Shown here piece after piece: positions 14,220-22,737 of a stretch of 40,965 nt of DNA. The notes beneath the pieces were generated by a model. It had not been told where the DNA came from. It did not search any database and saw only the letters and a list, made by a program, of their open reading frames with translations. Positions within the stretch are counted from its first letter, which is position 1, and each line of letters begins with the position of its first letter. Position numbers and translations under genes: made by a program. Source of the DNA: Alphaproteobacteria bacterium (GTDB lineage: Bacteria; Pseudomonadota; Alphaproteobacteria; Thalassobaculales; Thalassobaculaceae); contig JABMNR010000095.1 of assembly GCA_013203465.1 (NCBI GenBank), positions 1 to 40,965 on the forward strand, read 5' to 3'.

Positions 14220-15931
14220 AGCGCCAAAAGATGGCCGTCGGCGGGGCCATAGCGTTGTGCATCGTACACGAAAGGCCGTCCATGCAGGATGCCGTCGCAC
14301 ACAACGTCAAGCCCTGGGTCACGGCCTGGTCTGAGAGCGTCCAGAGTCTCGAATGCCACGCGCAACGGCGGGTCGTCGCCGGTCGACGTAAACATTGGAA
14401 GCGGGATCATGCGTCGCAGAAACACATGGTAAGCATAGCGTCGCGCCCGCTCGATCCGTGACGCGGATGGCGCTGCGCTGGGCAACGACAGGAGCAACTT
14501 ACGGTATTCCGAAGGCCCGCCCGGATCGCGGGTCACACGCTTACCTCGGGTCCACGCATCACCGACGGTCACCACATCCAATCCCGCGGCCGCGAACTCG
14601 ATCGCCGCCTTCGTGCCGAACACCAAGACAGGCGCGCACAGCGCCGCCAGCGCGTAGCTGCTAACCGGATCATCGGGCGCGACGAGCACGAGGTTCCGTG
14701 GGAGCCGTCCAATCCGGTCCCGCAGGACGTCGACGAGCCTCTGGCGGGATGGAACGGTGCCCCGAATCTCCGCTGGGTGCACCCGGATCACCAACTGAAC
14801 CTCGGGTCGGGCGCCCGCCCAGGCGACCGTGTCGACCAACCAGTCAATTTGATCGGAATAGGCGCTAGAGCGGAAATGTAGGCGCGCATCCCACATTACG
14901 TTCGAGAAAGCGCCGACCACCGGGCGATCGAGATCAAGACCGCTTCGCGCGACAAATGAATCCAGATCGCTTTCCGGGCTCTCATGGTACCAAATCCAGT
15001 CGCGCGCGCCATCAAGCCGGCTGCTCAGGTAGCTCGCGAGCGTCGCCCGGTCGTCGCTGTCCAGGACGAGTTGTTCCCAGGCGCCCACAGGTTCGTCCAG
15101 CATCGTGTGGTGATAGGTGTCGCCGTGGCTGAACACGAAGCAGCTCCTGCGGTACGCCGGATTCCAGGTCACAAGCGGGACACCGGCTCCCGCCAGCACC
15201 GCACGGACCACCCCCTGCGGCACATAGATGCCGTGATGGAACGCCGATCGGTCGATCCGACGGCCGGCCAACAACCGCCTCAACGCTCGGGCGGTCAGCC
15301 GCCCCGCCGCCAGATACCGCCGCAATACCGGCGCGGCCAACGGTTCGTCATCGAGGGTTCCGACGGCGAAGAACCGCAAGGTCCCAGCCAACGCGTGCTC
15401 GCCCAGGGGCAGGCCGCCGCGGGTGTATCCCGCGATCTCGGCGTAGGGTACCGAGGCCGCCTCCGCCTCGGCTGCCCGCCGGTCCGACGGTTCGAGCAGG
15501 CCGGAAAGCCGGTGCATCGGCAGGCCCAGCCCCTCGAGAGTCTGGACACCGACCGAGTGGCAAGCGCCGCACAGCACTCGATCCAATTCACCCGCTGCCA
15601 GCCGTTCGGCGGAAACAGTCGCGCCGTGCAACGCCAACTGGCACGCACCAAGAGCACCGTCGCATAATAGAAACTCAACCGCGGCACCACGCAGCGTCAA
15701 GGCAACGGCCAGAAGACTCTCGACGACACCAGCGTGCGCCAACCCGCCGACCAGCGTCGGGATCAAGACGCGAGGTCCTCCGGCTGCCTCGGCCCGTGCC
15801 AAGGCCCAGGCACGGGATTCCCGCCGCAGGATGTTGCGCCAATCGGGCAGAAGGTCGCGACGTTCAGGCGTGAACGGACCGGCTTCCCCGAAATTCAGTG
15901 CTGCAGTCCGATCCGGCAGGACGTTGATCAT
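14216..15931 (-). CDS. Capsule polysaccharide biosynthesis-type protein (KpsS/LipB-like)
   Basis: A 571-aa protein resembling the capsule-synthesis family that includes KpsS/LipB-like glycosyltransferases with a GT-B shape, which build or modify the linker of exported polysaccharides. Recognisable stretches are RSAFHHGIYVPQG, VTWNPAYRRSCFVFSHGDTYHHTM, VIRVHPAEIRGTVPSRQ and PVLVFGTKAAIEFAAAGLDVVTVG. In this family the last stretch is the conserved GTK/E donor region. The length is normal for the longer family members. The start ATG 15931 has AGGAGGGA about 5 nt upstream, and that ribosome-binding site lies in one unit of a 20-bp direct repeat. It is divergent from the NeuB operon and overlaps its downstream partner by 4 bp. 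Whether it transfers Kdo or another sugar is not visible. Confidence 0.62.
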   Translation of the reverse strand: MINVLPDRTAALNFGEAGPFTPERRDLLPDWRNILRRESRAWALARAEAAGGPRVLIPTLVGGLAHAGVVESLLAVALTLRGAAVEFLLCDGALGACQLALHGATVSAERLAAGELDRVLCGACHSVGVQTLEGLGLPMHRLSGLLEPSDRRAAEAEAASVPYAEIAGYTRGGLPLGEHALAGTLRFFAVGTLDDEPLAAPVLRRYLAAGRLTARALRRLLAGRRIDRSAFHHGIYVPQGVVRAVLAGAGVPLVTWNPAYRRSCFVFSHGDTYHHTMLDEPVGAWEQLVLDSDDRATLASYLSSRLDGARDWIWYHESPESDLDSFVARSGLDLDRPVVGAFSNVMWDARLHFRSSAYSDQIDWLVDTVAWAGARPEVQLVIRVHPAEIRGTVPSRQRLVDVLRDRIGRLPRNLVLVAPDDPVSSYALAALCAPVLVFGTKAAIEFAAAGLDVVTVGDAWTRGKRVTRDPGGPSEYRKLLLSLPSAAPSASRIERARRYAYHVFLRRMIPLPMFTSTGDDPPLRVAFETLDALRPGRDPGLDVVCDGILHGRPFVYDAQRYGPADGHLLAL

Positions 15932-15939
15932 CTAGTCCC

Positions 15940-15979
15940 TCCTGCGGAAACTGCACGGCTCCTGTGAAAACTGCACGGC
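15940..15979. repeat. 20-bp direct repeat overlapping the ribosome-binding region of the capsule-type gene
   Basis: TCCTGCGGAAACTGCACGGC (15940-15959) is followed at once by TCCTGTGAAAACTGCACGGC (15960-15979), with two mismatches. The first unit contributes the upstream part of the ribosome-binding site of the minus-strand gene starting at 15931. It could be a pair of regulator half-sites or a simple duplication. Confidence 0.8.
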
Positions 15980-16083
15980 CAAGAAAGCTTTATCTCAATA
16001 ACACGATTTCAACGCGGTGCTGAAGCTACTAGATCGATATACTAAGCGTCCAATAGGGATGAGCTTCGTTGCGGGGGAGAGGT

Positions 16084-17172
16084 ATGGGACGAACTTTCAC
16101 ACTGGGAAATCACGTCATCGGCGACGATAGTGATTGCTTCGTGATCGCGGAGATCGGTCATAATCATCAAGGGCGTCTCGACCAGGCGCTCGAACTCGTG
16201 GACGCTGCCGCAGCCTGCGGCGCCATGGCCGTAAAGCTACAAAAGCGCGACAATCGCGCACTGTTCGTCGACGATATGTTCAATTCAAACTACAACAGTG
16301 AAAATGCCTTCGCGGCGACATATGGCGCGCATCGTGAGTTTCTGGAATTCGGGCGGGACGAATATGTCGCCTTGCGCGAACACGCTCAGAAGAACGGCCT
16401 GCTGTTCTTCTCGACCGCCTTCGATAAGCCCAGTGCCGACTTCCTGCACGACCTGGACATGCCGGCCTACAAAATCGCGTCGGGCGACCTAACCAACATC
16501 CCGCTGATTACGTACATTGCGGGTTTCGGCAAGCCGATGATCCTGTCGACCGGCGGCGGCACCATGGAAGATGTCAGGCGCGCCTATCATGTTCTCAAGC
16601 CAATCAACTCCAATTTCGCCATATTGCAGTGCACGTCTGGATATCCGCCTGCCTTCGAGGAACTGAATCTGAACGTCATCAAAACGTTCCGCGAGGAGTT
16701 CCCGGACATCCAGATCGGCCTGTCCTCGCACGACAGCGGCATCGCGATGGCACTGGTCGGATACGTGCTGGGCGCGCGGATTATCGAGAAGCACTTCACG
16801 CTCAACCGGGCGATGAAGGGAACCGACCATGCCTTCTCCCTTGAGAGACAAGGTCTGACCAAACTGGTCCGCGATCTTCGGCGCGCCCGTGTAGCCATGG
16901 GCGACGGGGTTAAGCGACAATACCAAAGCGAGGAAGAGCCGATTCGGAAGATGGCAAAGAGCCTCGTGGCGGCGCGGAACCTGCCCGCGGGTCACATCCT
17001 AGGACCGAGCGATATCGAGGCCCGCAGTCCAGGCGGTGGCCTCCCGCCCTATCGGATGGAAGAATTGATCGGGTACCGGCTGACTCGTCCGATGAAACAC
17101 GACCAATTGTTCCAAGAAGACCAACTGCCGACAAACGAGATTGCTGTGCCGGCAACCAGCAACGATCGATGA
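16084..17172 (+). CDS. NeuB-family sialic/nonulosonic acid synthase
   Basis: A 362-aa enzyme of the NeuB/LegI/PseI family, which condenses phosphoenolpyruvate with a C6 aldose to give a C9 nonulosonic acid. The TIM barrel (about 15-280) shows FVIAEIGHNHQGRLDQALEL, VKLQKRDN, AYKIASGDLTNIPL, CTSGYP, GLSSHDSG and EKHFTLNRAMKGTDHAFSL, including the usual Lys, His and Asp positions. The C-terminal antifreeze-like SAF domain (about 295-345) starts at KSLVAARNLPAGHIL and holds the substrate-binding Arg in most members. ATG 16084 has GGGAGAGG just upstream. It is the first of four genes; its stop overlaps the next start (ATGA). The usual dehydratase/aminotransferase partners of legionaminic or pseudaminic pathways are absent, so the acceptor sugar is unknown. 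Confidence 0.9.
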   Translation: MGRTFTLGNHVIGDDSDCFVIAEIGHNHQGRLDQALELVDAAAACGAMAVKLQKRDNRALFVDDMFNSNYNSENAFAATYGAHREFLEFGRDEYVALREHAQKNGLLFFSTAFDKPSADFLHDLDMPAYKIASGDLTNIPLITYIAGFGKPMILSTGGGTMEDVRRAYHVLKPINSNFAILQCTSGYPPAFEELNLNVIKTFREEFPDIQIGLSSHDSGIAMALVGYVLGARIIEKHFTLNRAMKGTDHAFSLERQGLTKLVRDLRRARVAMGDGVKRQYQSEEEPIRKMAKSLVAARNLPAGHILGPSDIEARSPGGGLPPYRMEELIGYRLTRPMKHDQLFQEDQLPTNEIAVPATSNDR

Positions 17173-18035
17173 GCGACGGGGATCGTCGTGAGCGGGACCC
17201 GTCCAGCATTCGGTCGCCCTTCGATCTGTTCGATGTAACGGGCCGCGTCGCCGTCGTCACCGGCGGGTTGGGTCAATTGGGGCGCCAGTATTGCCGAACC
17301 CTGGCTGGGGCCGGAGCGCGTGTCGCGGCCCTTGATCTTGCCGCGGATCAGGCCGCGGTCGCGCGGGCTTTCCCCGATCTCGTCGGCTCGCCCGCCTGCC
17401 CGTTCGGCGTAACGGCCGATGTCACGGATCGAGACTCCCTCGAGGACGCGCTCGCGCGAATCCAAGCCGAAGCCGGAATACCTGACATTCTGATCAACAA
17501 CGCGGCGCTGGACTCTCCACCCAACGCCGCGCTGGAGGAGAATGGACCCTTCGAGACCTATCCGCAGGAATCCTGGCGCCGCGTCTTCTCGGTGAACGCG
17601 GAAGGTGTGTTTTTGTGCTGCCAGGTCTTTGGTGGTGCCATGGCGGAGGCCGGTAGGGGATCGATCGTAAACGTGGCGTCGATCTACGGGTTGGTGTCGC
17701 CAGATCAGTCGCTTTACCAATACCGCCGCCACCGTGGCGAAGAGTTCTACAAGCCGGTCGCCTATTCAGCCTCGAAGTCGGCGCTGTACAATCTGACCCG
17801 CTATCTCGCCACCTACTGGGGCCGGGCCGGCGTCCGGGTCAACACCGTCACTCTCGCGGGTGTTTTCAACGGACAGGATCCGGAGTTTCTGGCCGCCTAC
17901 GAGCCAAGAGTGCCGCTCGGCAGGATGGCGGATGAGCGCGACTACAACGGCGTTATGCTGTTTCTGGCGTCCGACGCCTCACGCTACGTAACCGGTTCCA
18001 ATCTGGTCGCCGACGGCGGGTGGACGGCATGGTGA
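17169..18035 (+). CDS. SDR-family oxidoreductase of the nonulosonic acid-type operon
   Basis: A 288-aa classical short-chain dehydrogenase/reductase. The NAD(P) loop is TGGLGQLGRQ (31-40), a variant of TGxxxGxG. NNAALD marks the NAG-type motif, and the catalytic triad is S171, Y199 and K203 (VASIYG and YSASK). A long insert with EEFYKPVAY precedes the catalytic Tyr. The C-terminal GSNLVADGGWTAW is typical. Similar SDRs (PtmA-like) accompany NeuB and CMP-synthetase genes in legionaminic-type clusters, where their exact step is poorly defined. It begins with a 4-bp overlap with the NeuB gene, so translational coupling is likely. Predicted role: oxidation or reduction of a hydroxyl on the sugar or the ulosonic acid. 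Confidence 0.88.
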   Translation: MSDGDRRERDPSSIRSPFDLFDVTGRVAVVTGGLGQLGRQYCRTLAGAGARVAALDLAADQAAVARAFPDLVGSPACPFGVTADVTDRDSLEDALARIQAEAGIPDILINNAALDSPPNAALEENGPFETYPQESWRRVFSVNAEGVFLCCQVFGGAMAEAGRGSIVNVASIYGLVSPDQSLYQYRRHRGEEFYKPVAYSASKSALYNLTRYLATYWGRAGVRVNTVTLAGVFNGQDPEFLAAYEPRVPLGRMADERDYNGVMLFLASDASRYVTGSNLVADGGWTAW

Positions 18036-18111
18036 GTTCCAGAGGTCGATTTACCCCCCAGTACAGCCGCCACTATTGTGGTTCGCAGGTGATACAAACC
18101 GTGTTTCAAAG

Positions 18112-18873
18112 ATGAACGGCAACCCGTCCTGCGTGGCATTTATACCAGCCCGGTCCGGCTCTAAGCGGGTGAAGGACAAAAACATTCGACTGCTTTCGGG
18201 CCACCCTCTTTTGGCCTACTCGATCCGCTCAGCGATCGACAGCGGAGTCTTCGACTCGGTGATCGTCGCGACCGACTCGCAAGACTATGCCGCGATCGCG
18301 CGACACTATGGTGCTGAAGTTCCGTTCCTCCGGCCGATGGAAATATCCGGCGACACGTCCCCCGATATCGCGTGGGTGAGCTACGCCCTCATGACGCTTG
18401 CCTCGGCCGACCGCACATTCGACGCCTTCAGCATCCTCCGACCTACCAGCCCGTTCCGGAAATCCGAGACGATCCGTCGGGCATGGACGGAATTCCTTGC
18501 GGAGACAGGGACTGATTCCTTGCGTGCGGTGGAGAAGTGCAATCAACATCCCGGCAAGATGTGGGTCGTGCGCGGCCGCCGAATGCATCCGTTGCTGCCG
18601 ATGGGGCCGGCGGAACAGCCCTGGCACTCGAGTCAGTACGCGGCATTGCCGGTCGTTTATGTTCAGAATGCCAGCCTTGAGATCGCCTGGAGCCGGGTGG
18701 CCATGGATGGCGGAACCATTGCTGGCGAGGTGCTGATGCCATTCTTCACCGAAGGCGACGAGGGGCTCGACGTAAACACTGAAGAGGATTGGTGGTACGT
18801 GAACCACTTAATGAACCATGGCGATGCGACTCTACCGCCGATCACGATGCCGGCGTTTGGAGCCCAGCCGTAA
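18112..18873 (+). CDS. CMP-sialic acid synthetase-like acylneuraminate cytidylyltransferase
   Basis: A 253-aa cytidylyltransferase that activates an ulosonic acid as its CMP form (NeuA/LegF/PseF family). The P-loop-like signature IPARSGSKRVKDKNI lies at 11-25, followed by HPLLAYSI, VATDSQDYAAIA (dinucleotide-binding DS), SILRPTSPFR (LQPTSPLR equivalent) and the late GLDVNTEEDWWY (D-x-x-x-D/E metal end). The length fits the short single-domain form. ATG 18112 was chosen because the domain begins at once; there is only a weak AAAG before it and the alternative upstream starts are no better. It lies 76 bp after the SDR and 33 bp before the transketolase, in the same direction. Confidence 0.88.
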   Translation: MNGNPSCVAFIPARSGSKRVKDKNIRLLSGHPLLAYSIRSAIDSGVFDSVIVATDSQDYAAIARHYGAEVPFLRPMEISGDTSPDIAWVSYALMTLASADRTFDAFSILRPTSPFRKSETIRRAWTEFLAETGTDSLRAVEKCNQHPGKMWVVRGRRMHPLLPMGPAEQPWHSSQYAALPVVYVQNASLEIAWSRVAMDGGTIAGEVLMPFFTEGDEGLDVNTEEDWWYVNHLMNHGDATLPPITMPAFGAQP

Positions 18874-18906
18874 CCTTGCCGCCCGGCATACCGAGGGAGA
18901 GACGTC

Positions 18907-20838
18907 TTGGGGGACCTGATCACTCAGGCGGTCGAAGGCCGCCTCTTCCGCGCGGACAAGAGTCTGTTCGACCGGGTGCGGCGTAGCAACGGTAGCCCAG
19001 AGGTGAAAGCCTCGGCGTTCGCGGACCTTGCGCGCTTCAATGCTCTTTACATGATTGCGCGGGCCGGCTCCGGCCACATCGGGTCGAGCTTCTCGAGCCT
19101 CGATTTCGTATCGTGGCTGCATCTCGAAACAATGCGGGGCGACGGTCTGCCGGACGGCGATCTGTATTTCTCCTCCAAGGGACACGATTCACCCGGGCTA
19201 TACGCGGTGATGATCGCGCTGGGCCGGCTTCCGGAGGACTCGCTCGATCTGTTGCGTCGGTTGAACGGACTGCCCGGCCACCCGGACATCGACACCCCAG
19301 GGGTCGTGACCAACACCGGTTCGCTCGGCATGGGCATCTCAAAGGCCAAGGGAATTGCCCTGGCCGACCGCCTCGCCCGGCGCGATCGCCGTGTCTATGT
19401 GTTGACCGGCGATGGCGAATTGCAGGAAGGACAGATCTGGGAATCTCTGCCATCCGCCGTCAACCAAGCCCTGGACCGGGTCACGGTGATTGTCGACCAT
19501 AACAAACTGCAATCCGATACCCACCTGGTCAGGACCAGCGACCCCGGCGACTTGGAGAGGAAATTCGAAGCCTTCGGTTGGCACACCCAAAGGATCGACG
19601 GGCACGAGATGGCGGCGATCCGCAACGCGCTGTCAAACGCCGAGGCCGAGACCTCACGGCCATCGGTGATCCTGGCGGACACCATCAAGGGCAAGGGTGT
19701 TTCCTTCATGGAACACACCGCCATGACCGACGACCAGTTCTTCTACCGCTACCACAGCGGGGCGCCGTCGACGGACGACTACCACCGGGGTGCCGACGAG
19801 ATCTGGGACCGCGTGCTGACCCGGCTGGCCGAGTTGGGCATCACCGACGCAAATCCGACCGCGATCGAAACCGGCGCGGCGGCCCCGGTTCCGACCGGGC
19901 CGCGCGAGCGTATGATCGACAGCTATTCCAAGACCCTCATGACGTGCGCCGAGTCCGACCAGCGGATCGTCGCGCTCGATGCCGACCTGCTTCTCGACAC
20001 CGGGCTAATTCCGTTCCGTGACCGGTTCCCCGACCGGTTCGTGGAATGCGGTATCGCCGAGCAGGACATGGTCTCGCAGGGGTGCGGTTTGGCGATCGGC
20101 GGCATGCTGCCGGTCGCCAATTCCTTCGCCTGCTTCCTGACGCCGCGCGCCAACGAACAAATCTACAACGCCGCCACCGAACGCCGGAAAATCGTCTACA
20201 TGGGGTCGCTGGCCGGGTTGATCCCCGCCGGCCCCGGGCACAGCCATCAGGGCACCAGGGATATCGCGGTGATGGCGTCGATGCCCCACATGACCGTGGT
20301 CGAGCCTGGTTTCGCCGCAGAGTGTGAGGCGCTGACCCGATGGTGCCTAACGGACAACGAGGCCGGTGCCTACATCAGGCTTTGCCCATTGCCGGTTGAA
20401 CGCGATTTCGAGATTCCGGCCGACTACGCTCTCCATCTCGGACAGGGAACAACGCTGCTCGATGGCAGCGACACGGTCTTGTTCGCCTACGGCCCAATCT
20501 TCCTGGCGGAAGCTCTGAAGGCTTCCAAGTACTGTGCGGAGGGGGGCGGACCGTCGGTAAAGGTGATCGACCTGCCGTGGCTCAATCGGGTCGACCCGGA
20601 GTGGTTGGCTGAAACGGTGGCCGGCCTGGGTCACGTCTTCGTGCTGGACAATCACTACACGCTTGGAGGGCTCGGCAGCTACCTTGCCTTACATATCGGC
20701 GCTCTGCCGCGCCCCCCACGCCTGCATCACTTCGCGGTCGAGGGGGTTCCAGCGTGCGGACGCAATGATGAGGTGCTGGAGTACCACCGGCTGGACGCCC
20801 ACAGCCTTGCCGCGCGAATACGCACCGCGTTCGGTTAA
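18907..20838 (+). CDS. Transketolase, fused N- and C-terminal halves, within the NeuB operon
   Basis: A 643-aa thiamine diphosphate enzyme that moves two-carbon ketol units between sugars. The N-half has GSGHIGSSFSSLDFV, FSSKGHDSPGLYAV, and the TPP/Mg motif GDGELQEGQIWES ending VDHNKLQSD. The central part has the helix with KGKGVSFME. The C-half has the catalytic Glu segment FVECGIAEQDMVSQGCGLA, GHSHQGTRDIA and the final domain with LPWLNRVDP and DNHYTLGGLGS. Both halves, often separate genes in secondary-metabolism transketolases, are joined here. TTG 18907 follows GGGAGAG by 6-7 nt; no better start exists. Central-metabolism transketolases are usually longer and not in glycan operons, so a dedicated role in making the acceptor or a branched sugar is likely (inference). 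Confidence 0.87.
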   Translation: MGDLITQAVEGRLFRADKSLFDRVRRSNGSPEVKASAFADLARFNALYMIARAGSGHIGSSFSSLDFVSWLHLETMRGDGLPDGDLYFSSKGHDSPGLYAVMIALGRLPEDSLDLLRRLNGLPGHPDIDTPGVVTNTGSLGMGISKAKGIALADRLARRDRRVYVLTGDGELQEGQIWESLPSAVNQALDRVTVIVDHNKLQSDTHLVRTSDPGDLERKFEAFGWHTQRIDGHEMAAIRNALSNAEAETSRPSVILADTIKGKGVSFMEHTAMTDDQFFYRYHSGAPSTDDYHRGADEIWDRVLTRLAELGITDANPTAIETGAAAPVPTGPRERMIDSYSKTLMTCAESDQRIVALDADLLLDTGLIPFRDRFPDRFVECGIAEQDMVSQGCGLAIGGMLPVANSFACFLTPRANEQIYNAATERRKIVYMGSLAGLIPAGPGHSHQGTRDIAVMASMPHMTVVEPGFAAECEALTRWCLTDNEAGAYIRLCPLPVERDFEIPADYALHLGQGTTLLDGSDTVLFAYGPIFLAEALKASKYCAEGGGPSVKVIDLPWLNRVDPEWLAETVAGLGHVFVLDNHYTLGGLGSYLALHIGALPRPPRLHHFAVEGVPACGRNDEVLEYHRLDAHSLAARIRTAFG

Positions 20839-20859
20839 GCCGAGCCCGGCTTCGGATCC

Positions 20860-22737
20860 GTGTCAGCCCGCCGCCCCATCGATTATCGTCGCACCGCCGA
20901 TCGGTTCGACCCGAATTGGTATGTCGGTGCCCACCCGGATTTGCCGGGTACCGTCGTGGGACCGGACACCGCACTTAGCCACTTCGTGACCATCGGAAGT
21001 CGCGAGGGGCGGCACCCCAACGCCGACTTCGATCCTCGCTGGTACCTGGAGCGATACCCGAAGGTGATGGCTGCGATCACCGACGGCCGGCTGTGCGGCG
21101 CCTACCATGACTATCTCCGCCGCGCCCGGGAAGGTCAGCCGCGCTTGCCTGCTCCGGCCACCGCGATGGTCGGGGCGGATCTGAGTGGCGCCGACACGAG
21201 CCTCGTAGACACGCTTATCCGATTGACCGACCGAGCACCGGGCTGGGAATTCTGGATAGTCGCGCCGGCGGGTCTCCTGCCGACGGCGCCCACCGGGCCC
21301 CATGTCAGAGTGGTGCCGACACCGGACGCTCTGCCTTCCGTCGATCTCTGGCTAGAACTGACCGATACGTCCCCCTCACCGCGCCAGGCGACACGAACCG
21401 ATCTAGCGCCGCTGATGCAATCGCTCGGTCACGCGCCGACCGACCGATCGCCTGCCGCCCTCGATCAAACACTCGAGGCGCTGCGCTGTCGGATGCTCAT
21501 CGAGCGCCCGGTGGTTCCCGCGAGCCGATATGACAGCGGCCCGGTTCACGTGGATCGGGAGCGGGTATCATATCTCCATGTCTTGGTGCGATCGATTGGG
21601 CCGGTCCCGTCGAGTGGCGGAATCGTCCTAAAGACAGCTACCGGCATCCTCGCCGAAATGCCGCCGCCAAGCGGCGTTTCGGTGTCCACGATCGTCGAGA
21701 CCCACGGTGCCGCTGAACTTTGGCTAACCGTCTCCCGCGGGCTAGCCGTCGACCTGACGCCGACCGAGCTGTCCTCCAGGCCATTCGACTTGATTCTGAC
21801 CGGACGTCCAGGACAACGACTGGAGACCTGGCGGCGCTCCGTCGACGCGGCGATGATACTTAGGCCCGTGGGGACCGTGACCTTGGTCGATCCTCCGAAG
21901 AGCCTCGCCGTTCCGACCGGTGCGGGCACCCAGCCGACATTCGCCGCCGCGCGCGTCGACCGCAGACGGCCCGCCCTGGTGGTACCGATCGGCGTCCGGT
22001 TGTTTCCGCAAGCCGTGACCCAGGCGCTGAGTGCGTTCGCATCACCCATTCGAACGCTGACGGTGCCGTCCGCGATTCGCCATCCCGACGGCCATCTCGC
22101 CGCGTGGCCGGAAACCGGGTTCGCGGGCGACCCCGGCCTCATCGCCCGTTGGAACCGCGGGCACGTCACCATCCTCGCCGCCGCCGAATCCCAGCATGCC
22201 CCAAGCAACGGTGCGGCCTTCTCGCATCAAGACCCCACCCCGCCCGCGATGGCCAGCCTGGGGGCTCTCGATCACGATGCCTGGCCGGCTCGGCTGGCCC
22301 GCCGGCCTTCACTGGCACCCGAATGGATGCGGCTCGACGTCAGGCCGGACGGCGCGGTGATCGGACGTCTCCAGCTCCGCGGCCGCCGCATCGCCGAAGG
22401 TGGACGGGTCGTGTTGACCGGCAACACGGACGGCGTCCTCGCCGCACCTTGCCCCGTCGCGGCACGGTCACGACGCACGCCTGCGGGTGCAAAGACCGTA
22501 GTGGATGCGTTTGCCTTCTTCACGCTTCCGAAGACCGGGGGCTTCGCGTGGGTGATCGACCTTCCGGGCGGCGCGACTGGGTGCGACACGATCGAGATTG
22601 CACCGGAGGGTCCGTGGATCACCGCCCCCGGTGACCGTGACCCAAGGCCGGTCTTGTTCCGCCTCGAGAGCGTCCGCTATCAGCCCCCGTCCGCCGCGGC
22701 ATCCACCAACCCGAGCGCCTCCAGGCGGGCGCGATAG
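20860..22737 (+). CDS. Uncharacterised protein with two N-terminal FDPxWY-type repeats
   Basis: 625 aa, no family recognised. Two copies of a motif common in front of proteobacterial glycosyltransferases open it: FDPNWYVGAHPDL...HFVTIGSREGRHPN (about 16-53) and FDPRWYLERYP...YHDYLRRAREG (about 57-92). The rest (100-625) has alternating beta/alpha stretches, proline-rich linkers and a beta-rich end (about 475-615). There is no GT motif such as DxD or EX7E, no signal peptide and no membrane segment. It starts at GTG 20860, 21 bp after the transketolase stop, so it is probably the last gene of that operon. Its last 58 bp overlap the 3' end of the oppositely oriented glycosyltransferase gene. A carbohydrate-related role is guessed only from the repeats and the context. 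Confidence 0.6.
   Translation: MSARRPIDYRRTADRFDPNWYVGAHPDLPGTVVGPDTALSHFVTIGSREGRHPNADFDPRWYLERYPKVMAAITDGRLCGAYHDYLRRAREGQPRLPAPATAMVGADLSGADTSLVDTLIRLTDRAPGWEFWIVAPAGLLPTAPTGPHVRVVPTPDALPSVDLWLELTDTSPSPRQATRTDLAPLMQSLGHAPTDRSPAALDQTLEALRCRMLIERPVVPASRYDSGPVHVDRERVSYLHVLVRSIGPVPSSGGIVLKTATGILAEMPPPSGVSVSTIVETHGAAELWLTVSRGLAVDLTPTELSSRPFDLILTGRPGQRLETWRRSVDAAMILRPVGTVTLVDPPKSLAVPTGAGTQPTFAAARVDRRRPALVVPIGVRLFPQAVTQALSAFASPIRTLTVPSAIRHPDGHLAAWPETGFAGDPGLIARWNRGHVTILAAAESQHAPSNGAAFSHQDPTPPAMASLGALDHDAWPARLARRPSLAPEWMRLDVRPDGAVIGRLQLRGRRIAEGGRVVLTGNTDGVLAAPCPVAARSRRTPAGAKTVVDAFAFFTLPKTGGFAWVIDLPGGATGCDTIEIAPEGPWITAPGDRDPRPVLFRLESVRYQPPSAAASTNPSASRRAR

Noticed and set aside
16038-16043. TATACT as -10 box of the NeuB operon
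   Set aside because: No acceptable -35 box at the right distance; kept out of the feature list.
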